Below, piece by piece: positions 8,065-17,816 of a stretch of DNA of 64,000 nt (position 1 is its first letter; each line of letters starts with the position of its first letter). Below the pieces are notes generated by a model. It saw only the letters and a program-made list of their open reading frames with translations. It ran no database searches and was not told the origin of the DNA. The DNA comes from Syntrophales bacterium (GTDB lineage Bacteria; Desulfobacterota; Syntrophia; Syntrophales; UBA5619): assembly GCA_023229765.1 (NCBI GenBank), contig JALNYO010000004.1, forward strand, positions 84,734-148,733, read 5' to 3'. Made by a program: the position numbers and the translations under genes.

Positions 8065-9516
8065 CTATCCTATCGCCCATGTCGTGGAATCGGACGAATC
8101 CTGAATAACGACGCCCATGCCGGCCAGCTCTTTGCGCATCTCGTCGGCCTTCTGCCAATCCTTTGCCGACCGGGCCTCTCTGCGCTTTACGATCAGACCT
8201 TCAATCGCGGCAACGTCCAGACCCCGTTTTTTTGCCTCCCGCAGCCGGTCCTCACGGAAATAGGCTTCCGGATCCTCAAGAAAAATCCCCAGCACCTTCC
8301 CCACTTCCAGCAGGATATCCCGCATCTGCATGGCAAAGACCGGCGAAACGAGCTTTTTCTTATCGGCAAGATAGGCGTTAACCGCCCGCACGGCGTCAAA
8401 GAGGTGGCCAATGGCCCGCGCCGTGTTGAAATCATCGTCCATCGCCTCGATAAAGAGCTCCCTGAGCCCCTCCTCATCTTCAACAACAAGTGCCCCTCCC
8501 GACACAGCTTCAAACCCCTTTTCCGGCGCAATCTCCTGCAGCGCCTTCAGCGTCGCGTAAAAGCGGTTCATCCCCTGCCGCGCCTCATTGAGGGCGGCAT
8601 CGGAAAAATCAACCGGACTCCGGTAATGACTCTGCAACAGGAAAAACCGGAGCACTTCGGGATGATACTGTTCGAGAATGTCCCGGATCGTAAAAAAATT
8701 ACCCAGTGATTTTGACATCTTTTCACTGTTCACCCGGACAAAGCCATTGTGCATCCAGTAGCGGGCGAAGGTCTTGCCGGTTGCCCCTTCCGATTGGGCA
8801 AGCTCGTTTTCGTGGTGGGGAAAGATCAAATCCTCCCCTCCCCCATGAATGTCAAACGTTTCGCCGAGATAGCGCTGGCTCATCACCGAACATTCAAGGT
8901 GCCAGCCTGGACGTCCCTTGCCCCAAGGGCTGTCCCACCATGGCTCTCCCTCCTTGCTTGCCTTCCAGAGGGTAAAATCAAACGGATTTCTCTTCTTTTC
9001 GTTCACATCAACACGAGCGCCGGCAGTCATTTCTTCGAGATTCCGGCCGGAGAGCTTCCCGTATTCCGGAAACGCCTCTACGGAATAATAAACATCGCCC
9101 TCGCTTGAGTAGGCCAATCCCTTTTCCATCAGGGTGGAAACAAGGCTGATCATTCCCTCAATGTTCTCGGTAGCCCGGGGGGTGAAGGTGGGGGGAACAA
9201 CCCGTAGTTTCTGCATATCCTCGTCGTGCTCAAGGATATAACGCTCGGCGATCTCACGGATATCGCTTCCTTCCCGGTTCGCCTTGTCGATAATCTTGTC
9301 GTCCACGTCGGTGAAGTTCTTTACATAGGTTGCCTCATAGCCGCGGTAGCGCAGATAGCGGGTTATCACATCAAAAACGACCGCCGAGCGGGCGTGGCCG
9401 ACATGGCACAGATCGTAAGCCGTGATCCCGCAGACGTAAATCCCCACCTTGCCAGACTTGAGCGGCTGGAACTCCTCCTTTTTGCGCGACTGGGTGTTAT
9501 ATATTTTCAGACTCAT
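8065..9516 (-). CDS. cysS: Cysteinyl-tRNA synthetase
   Basis: Class I aminoacyl-tRNA synthetase that charges tRNA-Cys. The HIGH-type motif is CHVGHARS, the zinc ligands include the Cys in LECSVMS and the His pair in FPHHENE, and the KMSKS loop is EKMSKSLGN. At 483 residues it is full length. It begins 15 bp after argC, suggesting co-transcription. Its 3' end runs straight into heptad array 2. Confidence 0.97.
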   Translation of the reverse strand: MSLKIYNTQSRKKEEFQPLKSGKVGIYVCGITAYDLCHVGHARSAVVFDVITRYLRYRGYEATYVKNFTDVDDKIIDKANREGSDIREIAERYILEHDEDMQKLRVVPPTFTPRATENIEGMISLVSTLMEKGLAYSSEGDVYYSVEAFPEYGKLSGRNLEEMTAGARVDVNEKKRNPFDFTLWKASKEGEPWWDSPWGKGRPGWHLECSVMSQRYLGETFDIHGGGEDLIFPHHENELAQSEGATGKTFARYWMHNGFVRVNSEKMSKSLGNFFTIRDILEQYHPEVLRFFLLQSHYRSPVDFSDAALNEARQGMNRFYATLKALQEIAPEKGFEAVSGGALVVEDEEGLRELFIEAMDDDFNTARAIGHLFDAVRAVNAYLADKKKLVSPVFAMQMRDILLEVGKVLGIFLEDPEAYFREDRLREAKKRGLDVAAIEGLIVKRREARSAKDWQKADEMRKELAGMGVVIQDSSDSTTWAIG

Positions 9517-9531
9517 CTCTCCTCCTGCTTT

Positions 9532-10569
9532 TCACGGGTACAGGCCTGACTTGGGCAGGCCGCTTCCTTCCGGAAGATTGCACATCAGATTCATGTTCTG
9601 GATCGCCTGACCGGAGGCGCCTTTGATCAGGTTATCGATTACGGAAACAACGACAAGCCGGTTTGTCCTCTTGTCAACGGTCACCCCGATATCGCAGAAA
9701 TTGGAGCCGGCAACGGAGGAGATGTTGGGGAACTGACCGGCGCGGCAGATCCGGACAAAAGGTTCCTTTTCGTAAAACCCCCGATAAAGGGCCGCTGCCT
9801 CTTCAGCGCTGATCTCTTTTGCGAGTTTTGCATAGATGGTGCTGAGAATCCCCCGCTTCAACGGCAGCAGGTGCGGCGTAAAGGAGATCGTCAGCGGCTG
9901 GCCGGCAAGACAGCTCAATTCCTGTTCCATCTCCGGGGTATGACGATGCCCGCCAACCTTATAGGCCTTGAATCCCCCCGCAACCTCGCAAAACAGGGAG
10001 GCGATCTGCGGCTCCCGGCCGGAGCCGCTTACCCCTGATTTGGAATCGGCGATGACCGATGACGGGTCAAGCAGATGGGAACGCAAAGCCGGCGCCAGGC
10101 CGAGAATAACGCTGGTCGGATAACATCCGGGGTTGGCAAGAAGCTTGGCGCCACGGATATCTTCCCGATAAAGCTCGGGAAGCCCGTAAACCGCCTCGGG
10201 GATCAGCCCCGCCGCCGAATGCTTACGATACCATGCCTCATAGACAGCCACATCGCGAATTCGGAAATCCGCGCTTAAGTCAATTACCTTCTTGCCCGCC
10301 TTCAGGAAAATGGGGGCAAGCTCCATCGAAGCTCCGTGCGGCAGGGCCAGAAAGACCACGTCGCAGTTCTTCGCCAATGCCTCCGGCGAATCGTTTGTGT
10401 AAACAAGCTCCGTTTGCCCAGCCAGCGCCGGATAAACATCGGCAAGGGAAACCCCGGCAAACCTCCGGGAGGTTATTGAGACCACCTTTGCCCCGGGATG
10501 GTTAAGCAACAGTCTCGCCAGCTCCTGACCGGTGTAGCCGCTACCGCCGTAGATACATACCCTGATCAC
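9532..10569 (-). CDS. argC: N-acetyl-gamma-glutamyl-phosphate reductase
   Basis: ArgC catalyses the NADPH-dependent third step of arginine synthesis. The nucleotide-binding GGSGYTGQE loop is at the N-terminus, the catalytic Cys is in LANPGCYPTS and the partner His is in GGHRHTPE. It has 345 residues, as expected for the ArgC type 1 family. It follows rpsI after a clear terminator (10656-10682), so it probably has its own promoter, and it precedes cysS closely. No other arg gene is in the window. Confidence 0.96.
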   Translation of the reverse strand: MIRVCIYGGSGYTGQELARLLLNHPGAKVVSITSRRFAGVSLADVYPALAGQTELVYTNDSPEALAKNCDVVFLALPHGASMELAPIFLKAGKKVIDLSADFRIRDVAVYEAWYRKHSAAGLIPEAVYGLPELYREDIRGAKLLANPGCYPTSVILGLAPALRSHLLDPSSVIADSKSGVSGSGREPQIASLFCEVAGGFKAYKVGGHRHTPEMEQELSCLAGQPLTISFTPHLLPLKRGILSTIYAKLAKEISAEEAAALYRGFYEKEPFVRICRAGQFPNISSVAGSNFCDIGVTVDKRTNRLVVVSVIDNLIKGASGQAIQNMNLMCNLPEGSGLPKSGLYP

Positions 10570-10655
10570 CTTTTCTGCCTCCCTTTTCTATCTGTTCGTT
10601 TCAATCACCGTCCGCGGCTCACCAATTGCGCGCCGTTTTTCGCCATTTTCACCCC

Positions 10656-10682
10656 AAAAAAAAGGGAGGCGATCAGCCTCCC
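10656..10682 (-). terminator. Rho-independent terminator after rpsI
   Basis: On the minus strand GGGAGGC, a TGATC loop and GCCTCCC are followed by eight T residues. It lies 8 bp past the rpsI stop and so ends the rplM-rpsI transcript. Confidence 0.9.
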
Positions 10683-10690
10683 TGCGGGAT

Positions 10691-11083
10691 TTATCTCTTG
10701 GAGAACTGGAAGCGTTTCCGGGCCCCCGGTTGTCCATACTTCTTTCTTTCCTTAATTCGGGAATCCCGCGTCAGGAAGCCCGCCTTCTTCAAGGCAGCCC
10801 TTAATTCCGGGTCATACTCGAGAAGCGCCTTTGACACTCCATGCTTCACAGCGCCCGCCTGACCGGCGATTCCGCCACCCTCAACACTGATATTGAAAGA
10901 AAACAAGCCCTTTTTCCCTGTTATCTCAAGCGGCTGCTGGATAAGCATCTTCAGGCTCTCCCGCGTGAAATAATCGTCAAAATTTCGTTTGTTTACCGTC
11001 CAGCTTCCGGTACCTTCCTTCATATAGACCCTGGCAATGGCGCTCTTTCTTTTTCCCGTTGCGTAATAACTTTTTTCCGTCAT
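10691..11083 (-). CDS. rpsI: 30S ribosomal protein S9
   Basis: Small-subunit protein whose Lys/Arg-rich C-terminal tail (ending FQFSKR) reaches the P-site tRNA. The start MTEKSYYATGKRKSA at 11083 is preceded by GGGGAG with a 6-nt spacer, giving 130 residues, the usual length. The longer open frame upstream (to 11128) is not supported. It pairs with rplM as in almost all bacteria, 48 bp downstream, and is closed by a strong terminator. Confidence 0.96.
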   Translation of the reverse strand: MTEKSYYATGKRKSAIARVYMKEGTGSWTVNKRNFDDYFTRESLKMLIQQPLEITGKKGLFSFNISVEGGGIAGQAGAVKHGVSKALLEYDPELRAALKKAGFLTRDSRIKERKKYGQPGARKRFQFSKR

Positions 11084-11131
11084 ATACATCTCCCCTGTAC
11101 TTTCTCCGAACAGACCATTACGTAGCAAAAA

Positions 11132-11560
11132 TTATAACTCAAGTATTCGTGGACACTGCGCTTCGTGAGGATGATCACCGCCGGCGTAGATCTTGAGCTT
11201 CTTCATCATGGCACGCCCCAGCGTGTTCTTCGGCAGCATTCCCCTGACCGCCGCCCGGATCAGCTCTTCGGGCTTCTCCTTGAGCATCTTCCCCGCCGCG
11301 GTCGCCTTAATTCCTCCCGGATAGCCGGAATGATGATAATAAATCTTGTCGGTAAGCTTCTTGCCGGTAAGGGCCACATTGCCGGCATTTACGACAATCA
11401 CGAAATCACCGGTATCGGTATAGGGGGTATAAACCGGTTTGTGCTTCCCCCGCAGACGTGCGGCTATCTCGCTTGCCATCCGGCCCAGAATCTTGCCTCC
11501 GGCGTCCACGAGGTACCAGTCTCGCTGAACTTCTCCCTGTTTTGCCTGATATGTCTTCAT
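11132..11560 (-). CDS. rplM: 50S ribosomal protein L13
   Basis: Early-assembly large-subunit protein. Start MKTYQAKQGEV at 11560 has GGAG 5 nt upstream and gives 142 residues, matching the family; the frame further upstream to 11623 is not used. Typical segments WYLVDAGGKILGRMAS and RMLPKNTLGRAMMKKLKIYAG-type residues near the C-terminus are present. It forms the conserved rplM-rpsI pair, with a candidate sigma70 promoter directly upstream. Confidence 0.96.
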   Translation of the reverse strand: MKTYQAKQGEVQRDWYLVDAGGKILGRMASEIAARLRGKHKPVYTPYTDTGDFVIVVNAGNVALTGKKLTDKIYYHHSGYPGGIKATAAGKMLKEKPEELIRAAVRGMLPKNTLGRAMMKKLKIYAGGDHPHEAQCPRILEL

Positions 11561-11594
11561 TACTTCTCCATCTACGCACGAATTTGAAAGGTGG

Positions 11595-11623
11595 AAACTA
11601 CGCAAATTGTCGCTGTTTGTCAA
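11595..11623 (-). promoter_or_regulatory. Candidate sigma70 promoter for rplM-rpsI
   Basis: TTGACA (11623-11618), a 17-bp spacer and TAGTTT (11600-11595) on the minus strand. The -35 is perfect; the -10 matches three of six positions. The predicted start would be about 27 bp upstream of the rplM ATG. Confidence 0.5.
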
Positions 11624-11647
11624 GCAAAAACTTGCATAATGTCTTAA

Positions 11648-13804
11648 TCAATTGCGCCCCCCCAACCCCAGCAGGGAAAAATATGCCATCACGCTCCGGT
11701 CGTTATAGCGATCGGCAACGGTTAACTCCACAGCCCAGCACTGTTTCTGATACCTCAACCCCACGGTGGATTCGACTGTCGTACGCTCGAGCTGATTTTG
11801 TCTGATGATATAGTAGACATCAAGGGAAGAAAAAAGTTTCGCCCTAACGGCAAGGTTTATCTCTTCGAGTATGTCCCGGGTATAGCGATAACCAACCGAG
11901 ACCGAATCGCCGCGCTTGTCGGATAATGCCAAATCGTAGTTGTTCTGCACTATCCTCCCGGAATTGACGTCAAATTTATTACGGGTGGACAGTGAGAAAT
12001 AGCGAAAAGGCGACATATCCAGCTCCAGATCGATAGTGCCGAAAGGACGGATTTCCCTTTGTCCTCCCCCCTCGTCCCTTCTTGCCTCCCTGATATCGTA
12101 CGCCTGGCTTACCTTCAGCCGCATCAGCTCCCGGTAGCTGGTTCCCCCATCCTTTTCCTTCATCCTCGCGGTAACAAAGCTGACCATTCCATATCTCAGG
12201 CTATGGTAATCCGCAACACGATCGAGAAAGTCGGGAATATTTTCCGATGCGCCCGGGGCATAAGTGTAGGTGATTTCCGGCTTTATGACATGCCGGAGTT
12301 TTTCCAGCGTTTGGCCCCCTGTTTCATAGACGCGGCCAAACTCGGTGGACAGCGTTGTCCCCATTGTCAATAAACCGCGCTGGCCGTTTTTTTCCAATCC
12401 GTCTGTCAGGGAATCGGAACGCTCCCAGACATCGCCCCGGAAGCCGGTCCATGACGTCATTTTCAGATACTTCCCCAGATTGACGGGGAAAAAGAGGGTC
12501 GGGCTCAGTTCCCCAAGATGCCCCCGCTGACCATCCTGACTGAAAAAATAATCATAGCCGCCGGTAAATTCCATCTGCAGCGGGCTGTCGAAAAGGGGCC
12601 GCCGAAACCCCGTCAGGATCGCCTCAGGATATTTCTGCAGCGTCAGGTTGTTGTCCGGCGAGGAAAAATCGTCGGTATAACGGGCAAGCGCCGTCAGGTT
12701 GTAGAGGGGCCAATCCTTTGTCATTCGTACGGTGGAATTCAGATATCCGAGTGATTCATCCCCCGGGAAGGAAACGCGCCGGAATCGCTCCTCCCCGCTT
12801 GGCGAGTAATGTTCCGCGTAGTAGTTGAAGGTGGAAAAGTCGCGAAAGTACCAGTGGTCAGAAACCCTGTTGATGTCAGCCCTGATGTTTAAACCATTCG
12901 CCAGGGCTGCTTCATGGTTGAAATAATAGGACCAGCGGTTCCGGTCATCCTGCCAATCGCGGCTGATCGTCCCGGCTGTCTCGGCGATCGTTTTACGGTC
13001 GCGGATCAAATCACCATAAAAAACGCCGGAGGAATTGGGGTTGATGAAATAGCGGAGTTCCAACCCCTCCTTGAAACCCCTTTTCTCCATGTAGCGCTGG
13101 TAAAAGGTCGCGTCGGCGCCCTCGGAAATGGCCCAGAAAAAAGGGATTTCCACATCCAGCCCGTTCTTGTCGAGTGAGTATGAGAAACGGGGGAATAAAA
13201 ATCCTGTCTGGCGAGTGGTTTTTGCGGGAAAGATCAGCCAGGGCAGATATAAAATCGGGATGTCGCGGACAAGGAACCGTCCCTGTTTGAGCGTTCCGTA
13301 ACCATCAACAGTAACATCCACCTCTTTGCCGGTTATTCTCCAGTCCGGGCAGCTCCCGTCACAGGTTGTAAACGACCCTTTTTCGACCCGGTAGTTGGCC
13401 TCCGTTTTTTTTTCAATCCGCTCGCCCTGAATGTAAATATGGTTCTCGGCAATAAACATCCCTCCTTCTTCCACCGTTCCGGTCCGGGAGCCAATATTGA
13501 AGGAAACCTTCTCCCCGTTGAGGATGTCCTGGTCGTTTTTGAGCTCCACGTGGCCTGCGGCATGGGCAAGATTCGCCGAGCGATTGAATGTTACCGAATC
13601 GGCCTTGAGATAGCCCCCGGAAAAGGTTATCTTCACCTTTCCCGTCGCGTGAAACGAGTCATCATCGCCGTTATAGGCAATCGAATCGGCCTCGATTGCA
13701 ACCGGTCCATCGCCCAAATCCTTTTCGAACGCCAAGAGAGGAGAGATCCCCAGGCAGAGCAAAAGGATAATTGTCAGTGAAAAAAAAATATCGGGTCGTC
13801 GCAC
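11648..13804 (-). CDS. lptD: LPS-assembly outer-membrane protein LptD
   Basis: LptD is the outer-membrane barrel that inserts lipopolysaccharide into the outer leaflet. A signal peptide covers about residues 1-25 (cleavage near LLAFE). An OstA/LptA-like beta-jellyroll follows (about 30-170: GPVAIEADSIAY, LKADSVTFN), then a long barrel domain rich in alternating aromatics to residue 718. Cys residues near CDGSC and near the C-terminus (QKQCW) could form the structural disulfides. It is about 65 residues shorter than E. coli LptD. It follows folC by 21 bp. Confidence 0.92.
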   Translation of the reverse strand: MRRPDIFFSLTIILLLCLGISPLLAFEKDLGDGPVAIEADSIAYNGDDDSFHATGKVKITFSGGYLKADSVTFNRSANLAHAAGHVELKNDQDILNGEKVSFNIGSRTGTVEEGGMFIAENHIYIQGERIEKKTEANYRVEKGSFTTCDGSCPDWRITGKEVDVTVDGYGTLKQGRFLVRDIPILYLPWLIFPAKTTRQTGFLFPRFSYSLDKNGLDVEIPFFWAISEGADATFYQRYMEKRGFKEGLELRYFINPNSSGVFYGDLIRDRKTIAETAGTISRDWQDDRNRWSYYFNHEAALANGLNIRADINRVSDHWYFRDFSTFNYYAEHYSPSGEERFRRVSFPGDESLGYLNSTVRMTKDWPLYNLTALARYTDDFSSPDNNLTLQKYPEAILTGFRRPLFDSPLQMEFTGGYDYFFSQDGQRGHLGELSPTLFFPVNLGKYLKMTSWTGFRGDVWERSDSLTDGLEKNGQRGLLTMGTTLSTEFGRVYETGGQTLEKLRHVIKPEITYTYAPGASENIPDFLDRVADYHSLRYGMVSFVTARMKEKDGGTSYRELMRLKVSQAYDIREARRDEGGGQREIRPFGTIDLELDMSPFRYFSLSTRNKFDVNSGRIVQNNYDLALSDKRGDSVSVGYRYTRDILEEINLAVRAKLFSSLDVYYIIRQNQLERTTVESTVGLRYQKQCWAVELTVADRYNDRSVMAYFSLLGLGGRN

Positions 13805-13825
13805 AGCAGTTTCTCTCTTTGCGCT

Positions 13826-15097
13826 TCAGCTTTTCTTTCCTTGGTAAATCTTCTTGATTTCCCCCACAAGGTAGAGGGACCCGGCCACGCAGATCAGGTC
13901 TTCCTTCTGGGCGAGAAAAAAAGCCTGCCGCAGGGCCTCGCCAGGATTTTGGACCACCTCAACATTTCCGCTGAATTCGGAAGCAACGGGCAAGAACGCC
14001 TCAAGGTCAAGCGCCCGCTCGCACGGCGGACGTGTAATGATTATCCGGTCGGCAAGGGGGAAAAGCCTTTTGGCCATCATCCGATAGTTTTTATCCCCCA
14101 AAACCCCGAAAACGAGTATCAGCTTCCGGTAGTGGAAATCATTGGCAAGGGCGCGACACAGTGTAGCTACTCCCGCTGAATTGTGCGCTCCGTCAACGAC
14201 AACTTCCGGCGAGCGTCCGAGAACTTCCAGGCGGCCTTCCCACTTGGCATCGCTGAGCCCTCTGCGCACAGCCTCTTCCGGAACGGCAAACCCGGCGCCG
14301 ACCTCCCCAACCATTTCAATGACGCCCAGCGCCAGCGCGGCGTTGGCAAGTTGATGCGCCCCGGTGAAGGGGCACTTCAGACCCTTGTAGTTTTTCTTGA
14401 TCCCCCGGTAGGAAAAGACGCCGTCCCCCTTGAGGACAGTGCGGAACTCCTTCCCCAGCCGGTAGAGGCTGGCATTTTTTTCCTGACAGATCCCCGCTAA
14501 CACTTTCAGAACGGACGGCTGACGGACCGCAGTAAGGCAGATTCCCCTGTTTTTTATAACTCCGCCTTTTTCGCAAGCTATTTGTTCCAGAGTGCTGCCC
14601 AGATATTCCTCGTGTTCGCGGGAGATATTGGTGATGACGGAAACGAGGGGGTTTATAACATTCGTGGCGTCCAGTCTTCCCCCCATGCCCACCTCAAGCA
14701 CAGCAATATCGATTTTCTGCTGCTGAAAATACAAAAACGCCATGGCGGTAATAAACTCAAAATAACTGACCGTTTCGACGACGCTTTTTTGAACGGTTTG
14801 CAGGCAGGCGACGGCCGCTTGTTGGCTTATCATCTCGCCATCGATGCGAATCCGCTCGCGAAATTCAATCAAATCAGGAGAGGTGTAAAGCCCTGTCCGG
14901 AAGCCGGCAGCAGACAGCATTGAAGCGGTCATGGCCGCGACAGAACCTTTACCATTGGTGCCGGCAATGATCACCGCCGGGCAGGCATCCTGGGGATTGC
15001 CCAGCCGCTCCAGCAGCGCTTTGATCTGTTCAAGCCCCAGACGAATGCCCATGGGGTTCAGGGCTTTCAAATAGGAGAGCGACTCTGTATAGGTCAT
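13826..15097 (-). CDS. folC: Dihydrofolate/folylpolyglutamate synthase
   Basis: Mur-ligase-family enzyme that adds glutamate to dihydropteroate and folates. It has the ATP-binding loop IAGTNGKGSVAAM (about 44-56), the YTSPDL motif, the MGGRLDATN motif and the C-terminal VVDGAHN segment. The 423 residues are typical. It is preceded by the terminator at 15164-15193, so it is separate from the rplQ transcript, and is followed closely by lptD. Confidence 0.95.
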   Translation of the reverse strand: MTYTESLSYLKALNPMGIRLGLEQIKALLERLGNPQDACPAVIIAGTNGKGSVAAMTASMLSAAGFRTGLYTSPDLIEFRERIRIDGEMISQQAAVACLQTVQKSVVETVSYFEFITAMAFLYFQQQKIDIAVLEVGMGGRLDATNVINPLVSVITNISREHEEYLGSTLEQIACEKGGVIKNRGICLTAVRQPSVLKVLAGICQEKNASLYRLGKEFRTVLKGDGVFSYRGIKKNYKGLKCPFTGAHQLANAALALGVIEMVGEVGAGFAVPEEAVRRGLSDAKWEGRLEVLGRSPEVVVDGAHNSAGVATLCRALANDFHYRKLILVFGVLGDKNYRMMAKRLFPLADRIIITRPPCERALDLEAFLPVASEFSGNVEVVQNPGEALRQAFFLAQKEDLICVAGSLYLVGEIKKIYQGKKS

Positions 15098-15163
15098 GAT
15101 TGCGCAGTTCAGAAGTGTTACGTATTAAGGGGGAACTAAATGGTTACAGCCGGACAGCGAAAA

Positions 15164-15193
15164 CAAAGGAAGGCGGGTTTGCACCCGCCTTCC
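15164..15193 (-). terminator. Rho-independent terminator after rplQ
   Basis: Minus-strand GGAAGGCGGGT, loop GCAA, ACCCGCCTTCC, then TTTGTTTT. It lies about 11 bp after the rplQ stop and ends the 28-kb ribosomal protein/RNA polymerase block. Confidence 0.9.
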
Positions 15194-15203
15194 CTCTTCT
15201 CTG

Positions 15204-15605
15204 CTATTCCTTTGCAGCCGGCTTTTTTGCGGCCGGCTTTTCGCTAACAGCGCCGGGCATAAGTTCAATTATCGACATCGGGGCATTGTCGCCGGCGCGG
15301 TTTCCGGCATGAACAATCCTGGTATAGCCGCCCAGACGTTCCTTGTAACGTTCCGCCAACTCCCCAAAGAGCTTTCCCACAATCTCGCGTTCGCGAACAT
15401 AGGAGGCAGCCTGACGACGGGCATGCAAATCGCCCCGTTTGCCCAGCGTCACCATCTTGTCCGCTACCTTTTTGAGCTCCTGCGCTTTGGTGTTGGTGGT
15501 TTGAATCTTCTCATATTTAAACAGGGACGTTACCATATTTCTCAACATCGCCTTGCGATGGCTTGTGGTTCTGCCCAATTTACTTCCGAATTTTCCCTGG
15601 CCCAT
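15204..15605 (-). CDS. rplQ: 50S ribosomal protein L17
   Basis: Large-subunit protein; core GRTTSHRKAMLRNMV is the family signature and 133 residues includes a short Lys/Ala tail (KPAAKKPAAKE), common in this phylum. It is the last gene of the alpha cluster, 30 bp after rpoA and directly followed by a terminator. Confidence 0.97.
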   Translation of the reverse strand: MGQGKFGSKLGRTTSHRKAMLRNMVTSLFKYEKIQTTNTKAQELKKVADKMVTLGKRGDLHARRQAASYVREREIVGKLFGELAERYKERLGGYTRIVHAGNRAGDNAPMSIIELMPGAVSEKPAAKKPAAKE

Positions 15606-15635
15606 CGAATATTATCCTTTCTAGAACTTCACTGC

Positions 15636-16655
15636 TTATACGCCCTCTTCGTCCAAGTCTCTGGCGCTTTCATTTTTTGCAGAAGCCGGCTCAAATCTCA
15701 TGCCAAAACTCAGACCCGCTTCCAGCAGGACTTCTTTTATCTCATTGAGCGATTTGCGACCAAAATTCTTGGTTTTCAACATTTCCGCTTCCGTCTTCTG
15801 AACAAGCTCGCCGATCTGGTTGATCCCTGCGTTTTTCAGACAGTTCGCCGATCGCACCGAGAGCTCCAGCTCTTCCACGCTGCGCGTCAGCAATTCATTG
15901 TTATCGATCTCTTGCGCTTGCTCGACCATCAAGGTTTCTTCTTCGTCCACTTCCTCGGGGAAATTGATGAACAGATCAATCTGCTCCTTGAGGATCTTAG
16001 CAGCATAGGCAACCGCATCCTCCGGCAATACGCTTCCGTCCGTCAAAACCTCCAAAACCAGACGATCATAATCCGCAACCTGTCCGACTCGAGCGTAAGT
16101 TACGGTATAGTTGACCTTCTTTATTGGGGAATAGATGGCGTCGATATTGATCGTGCCCTCTGGCTGGTCGCTTTCCCTCTCCTTGCGGGCAGGCACATAA
16201 CCCTTGCCAGTCCTGACCTCCATCTGCGCCTTCAGGGAATAATCCCCCAAAATTGTCGCAATGTGGTGCTCAGGATTGAGTATTTCCATAGTTGGGTCAA
16301 GCTTCAGGTCGCCGGCCTTGATCTCCCCCGGCGTGGAAACGTCAAGATAGATTGTTCTCGGGCCTTCATTGTCAAGCTTCAGACGGACGCCCTTCAGGTT
16401 GAGAATTATATCCGTCACATCTTCTTTTACGCCCGGAATCGTCGAAAATTCATGAAAAACTCCGTCAAATTTGACGGAAACAATTGCCGCTCCCTGGATG
16501 GACGACAACAACACCCTGCGCAGGGAATTACCCAGCGTCGTTCCGAAACCGCGCTCCAGCGGCTGACAAACAAACTCGGCAAAGTACCTTGTATGAGTGC
16601 TTTCGTCTATTTCTATTCTTTTGGGCTTTATTAAACTGCGCCAGTTCTTATGCAT
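15636..16655 (-). CDS. rpoA: RNA polymerase subunit alpha
   Basis: Alpha initiates RNA polymerase assembly and contacts UP-elements and activators. The N-terminal dimerisation domain has GFGTTLGNSLRRVLLSS (about 35-51). The C-terminal domain has the helix-hairpin-helix region LSVRSANCLKNAGI (about 266-279) and residues for DNA contact (FGRKSLNEI). At 339 residues it is full length. It sits in the standard rpsD-rpoA-rplQ order. Confidence 0.98.
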   Translation of the reverse strand: MHKNWRSLIKPKRIEIDESTHTRYFAEFVCQPLERGFGTTLGNSLRRVLLSSIQGAAIVSVKFDGVFHEFSTIPGVKEDVTDIILNLKGVRLKLDNEGPRTIYLDVSTPGEIKAGDLKLDPTMEILNPEHHIATILGDYSLKAQMEVRTGKGYVPARKERESDQPEGTINIDAIYSPIKKVNYTVTYARVGQVADYDRLVLEVLTDGSVLPEDAVAYAAKILKEQIDLFINFPEEVDEEETLMVEQAQEIDNNELLTRSVEELELSVRSANCLKNAGINQIGELVQKTEAEMLKTKNFGRKSLNEIKEVLLEAGLSFGMRFEPASAKNESARDLDEEGV

Positions 16656-16696
16656 AATTCATCCCCTGAATTCCTGATGGTTCGTTACATTCTTTC

Positions 16697-17323
16697 TTAC
16701 TTGGAGTAAAGTTCTACCACCAGCTGTTCATTCACAGGCATCGTCAACTCTTCACGGGTAGGAAGCATTTTGACGGAAGCGCGGAAATTCTTTTTGTCAA
16801 CATCCAGCCATTGGGGAACTCCCCGGCGGGAAACTGTCTCCATCGCTTCAATAATCTTCTCCACCTTGCGACTTTTCTCGCAGACCTCGACCGCATCGCC
16901 CGCATCAAGTAGATAGGAAGGAATATTGACAGGCTTGCCGCCCACAAGAAAATGCTTGTGCCTGATAAGCTGCCGGGCTTCCGTCCGCGAATTGGCAAAT
17001 CCCATCCGGAAGACCATATTGTCGAGTCTTCTTTCCAGAAACAAAAGCAGGTTAGTTCCAGCGACACCCTTGCGCTGCTCGGCCTTCTCGAAATAGCCTC
17101 TGAACTGCTTTTCCAGCAAACCGAACATCCGCTTCAGCTTCTGCTTTTCCCTGAGCTGCACGCCGTAATCGGAAGATTTCTTTCGTAACTGGCCGTGCTC
17201 TCCAGGCGCAAATCCCCTTCTTTCAAATGAGCACTTTTCGGTGTAACACCGGTCGCCTTTCAAAAAAAGCTTCAAGCCTTCCCTGCGGCACAACCTGCAA
17301 ACTGAATCTCTATACCTTGCCAA
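16697..17323 (-). CDS. rpsD: 30S ribosomal protein S4 (zinc-binding form)
   Basis: Primary 16S-binding assembly protein. I start it at TTG 17323 (MARYRDSVCRLC): GGAGG stands 5 nt upstream and this gives 208 residues, the family length. The open frame continues upstream to 17347 without a ribosome site. Cys9, Cys12, Cys26 and Cys31 form the zinc site of the C+ variant. An S4 RNA-binding domain follows (about 98-160). It lies between rpsK and rpoA. Confidence 0.96.
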   Translation of the reverse strand: MARYRDSVCRLCRREGLKLFLKGDRCYTEKCSFERRGFAPGEHGQLRKKSSDYGVQLREKQKLKRMFGLLEKQFRGYFEKAEQRKGVAGTNLLLFLERRLDNMVFRMGFANSRTEARQLIRHKHFLVGGKPVNIPSYLLDAGDAVEVCEKSRKVEKIIEAMETVSRRGVPQWLDVDKKNFRASVKMLPTREELTMPVNEQLVVELYSK

Positions 17324-17399
17324 CAAAGCCTCCTTGTCAATAATCAACAGTAATTGTTATTTATTATCAACACTATTTCAAATGATATAAGAAAATGTC

Positions 17400-17792
17400 C
17401 TAAACCCTTCTTCGTTTCGGGGGACGACAACCGTTGTGCGGCACCGGAGTCACGTCACGTATAGTGGTGATTCTGATTCCGGTGGTCTGCAACGCCCGGA
17501 GCGCCGATTCCCGTCCGGAACCGGGACCTTTCACATAAACCTGGACGCTTCTGAGTCCGTGCTCCTTTGCCTTTTTCACCGCATCCTCAGCCGCCATCTG
17601 CGCCGCAAAGGGGGTGCTTTTCCGGGAACCTTTAAAACCCTGCATCCCTGATGAAGACCAGGCGATCACATTGCCGCTTAAATCGGCAATGGTTACAATC
17701 GTATTGTTAAACGTTGACTGAATATGAATTATTCCCTCGGGAATATTCTTCTTTTCTTTCTTTTTACCTGTTTTTCTAACCGGCTTTGCCAT
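17400..17792 (-). CDS. rpsK: 30S ribosomal protein S11
   Basis: Platform protein of the small subunit that lies near the mRNA exit. The 130 residues carry the conserved IHIQSTFNNTIVTIAD segment and the C-terminal PHNGCRPPKRRRV. It is part of the alpha cluster, 24 bp after rpsM. Confidence 0.97.
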   Translation of the reverse strand: MAKPVRKTGKKKEKKNIPEGIIHIQSTFNNTIVTIADLSGNVIAWSSSGMQGFKGSRKSTPFAAQMAAEDAVKKAKEHGLRSVQVYVKGPGSGRESALRALQTTGIRITTIRDVTPVPHNGCRPPKRRRV

Positions 17793-17816
17793 TGTCCCTC
17801 CGAACAGACTTGAAAA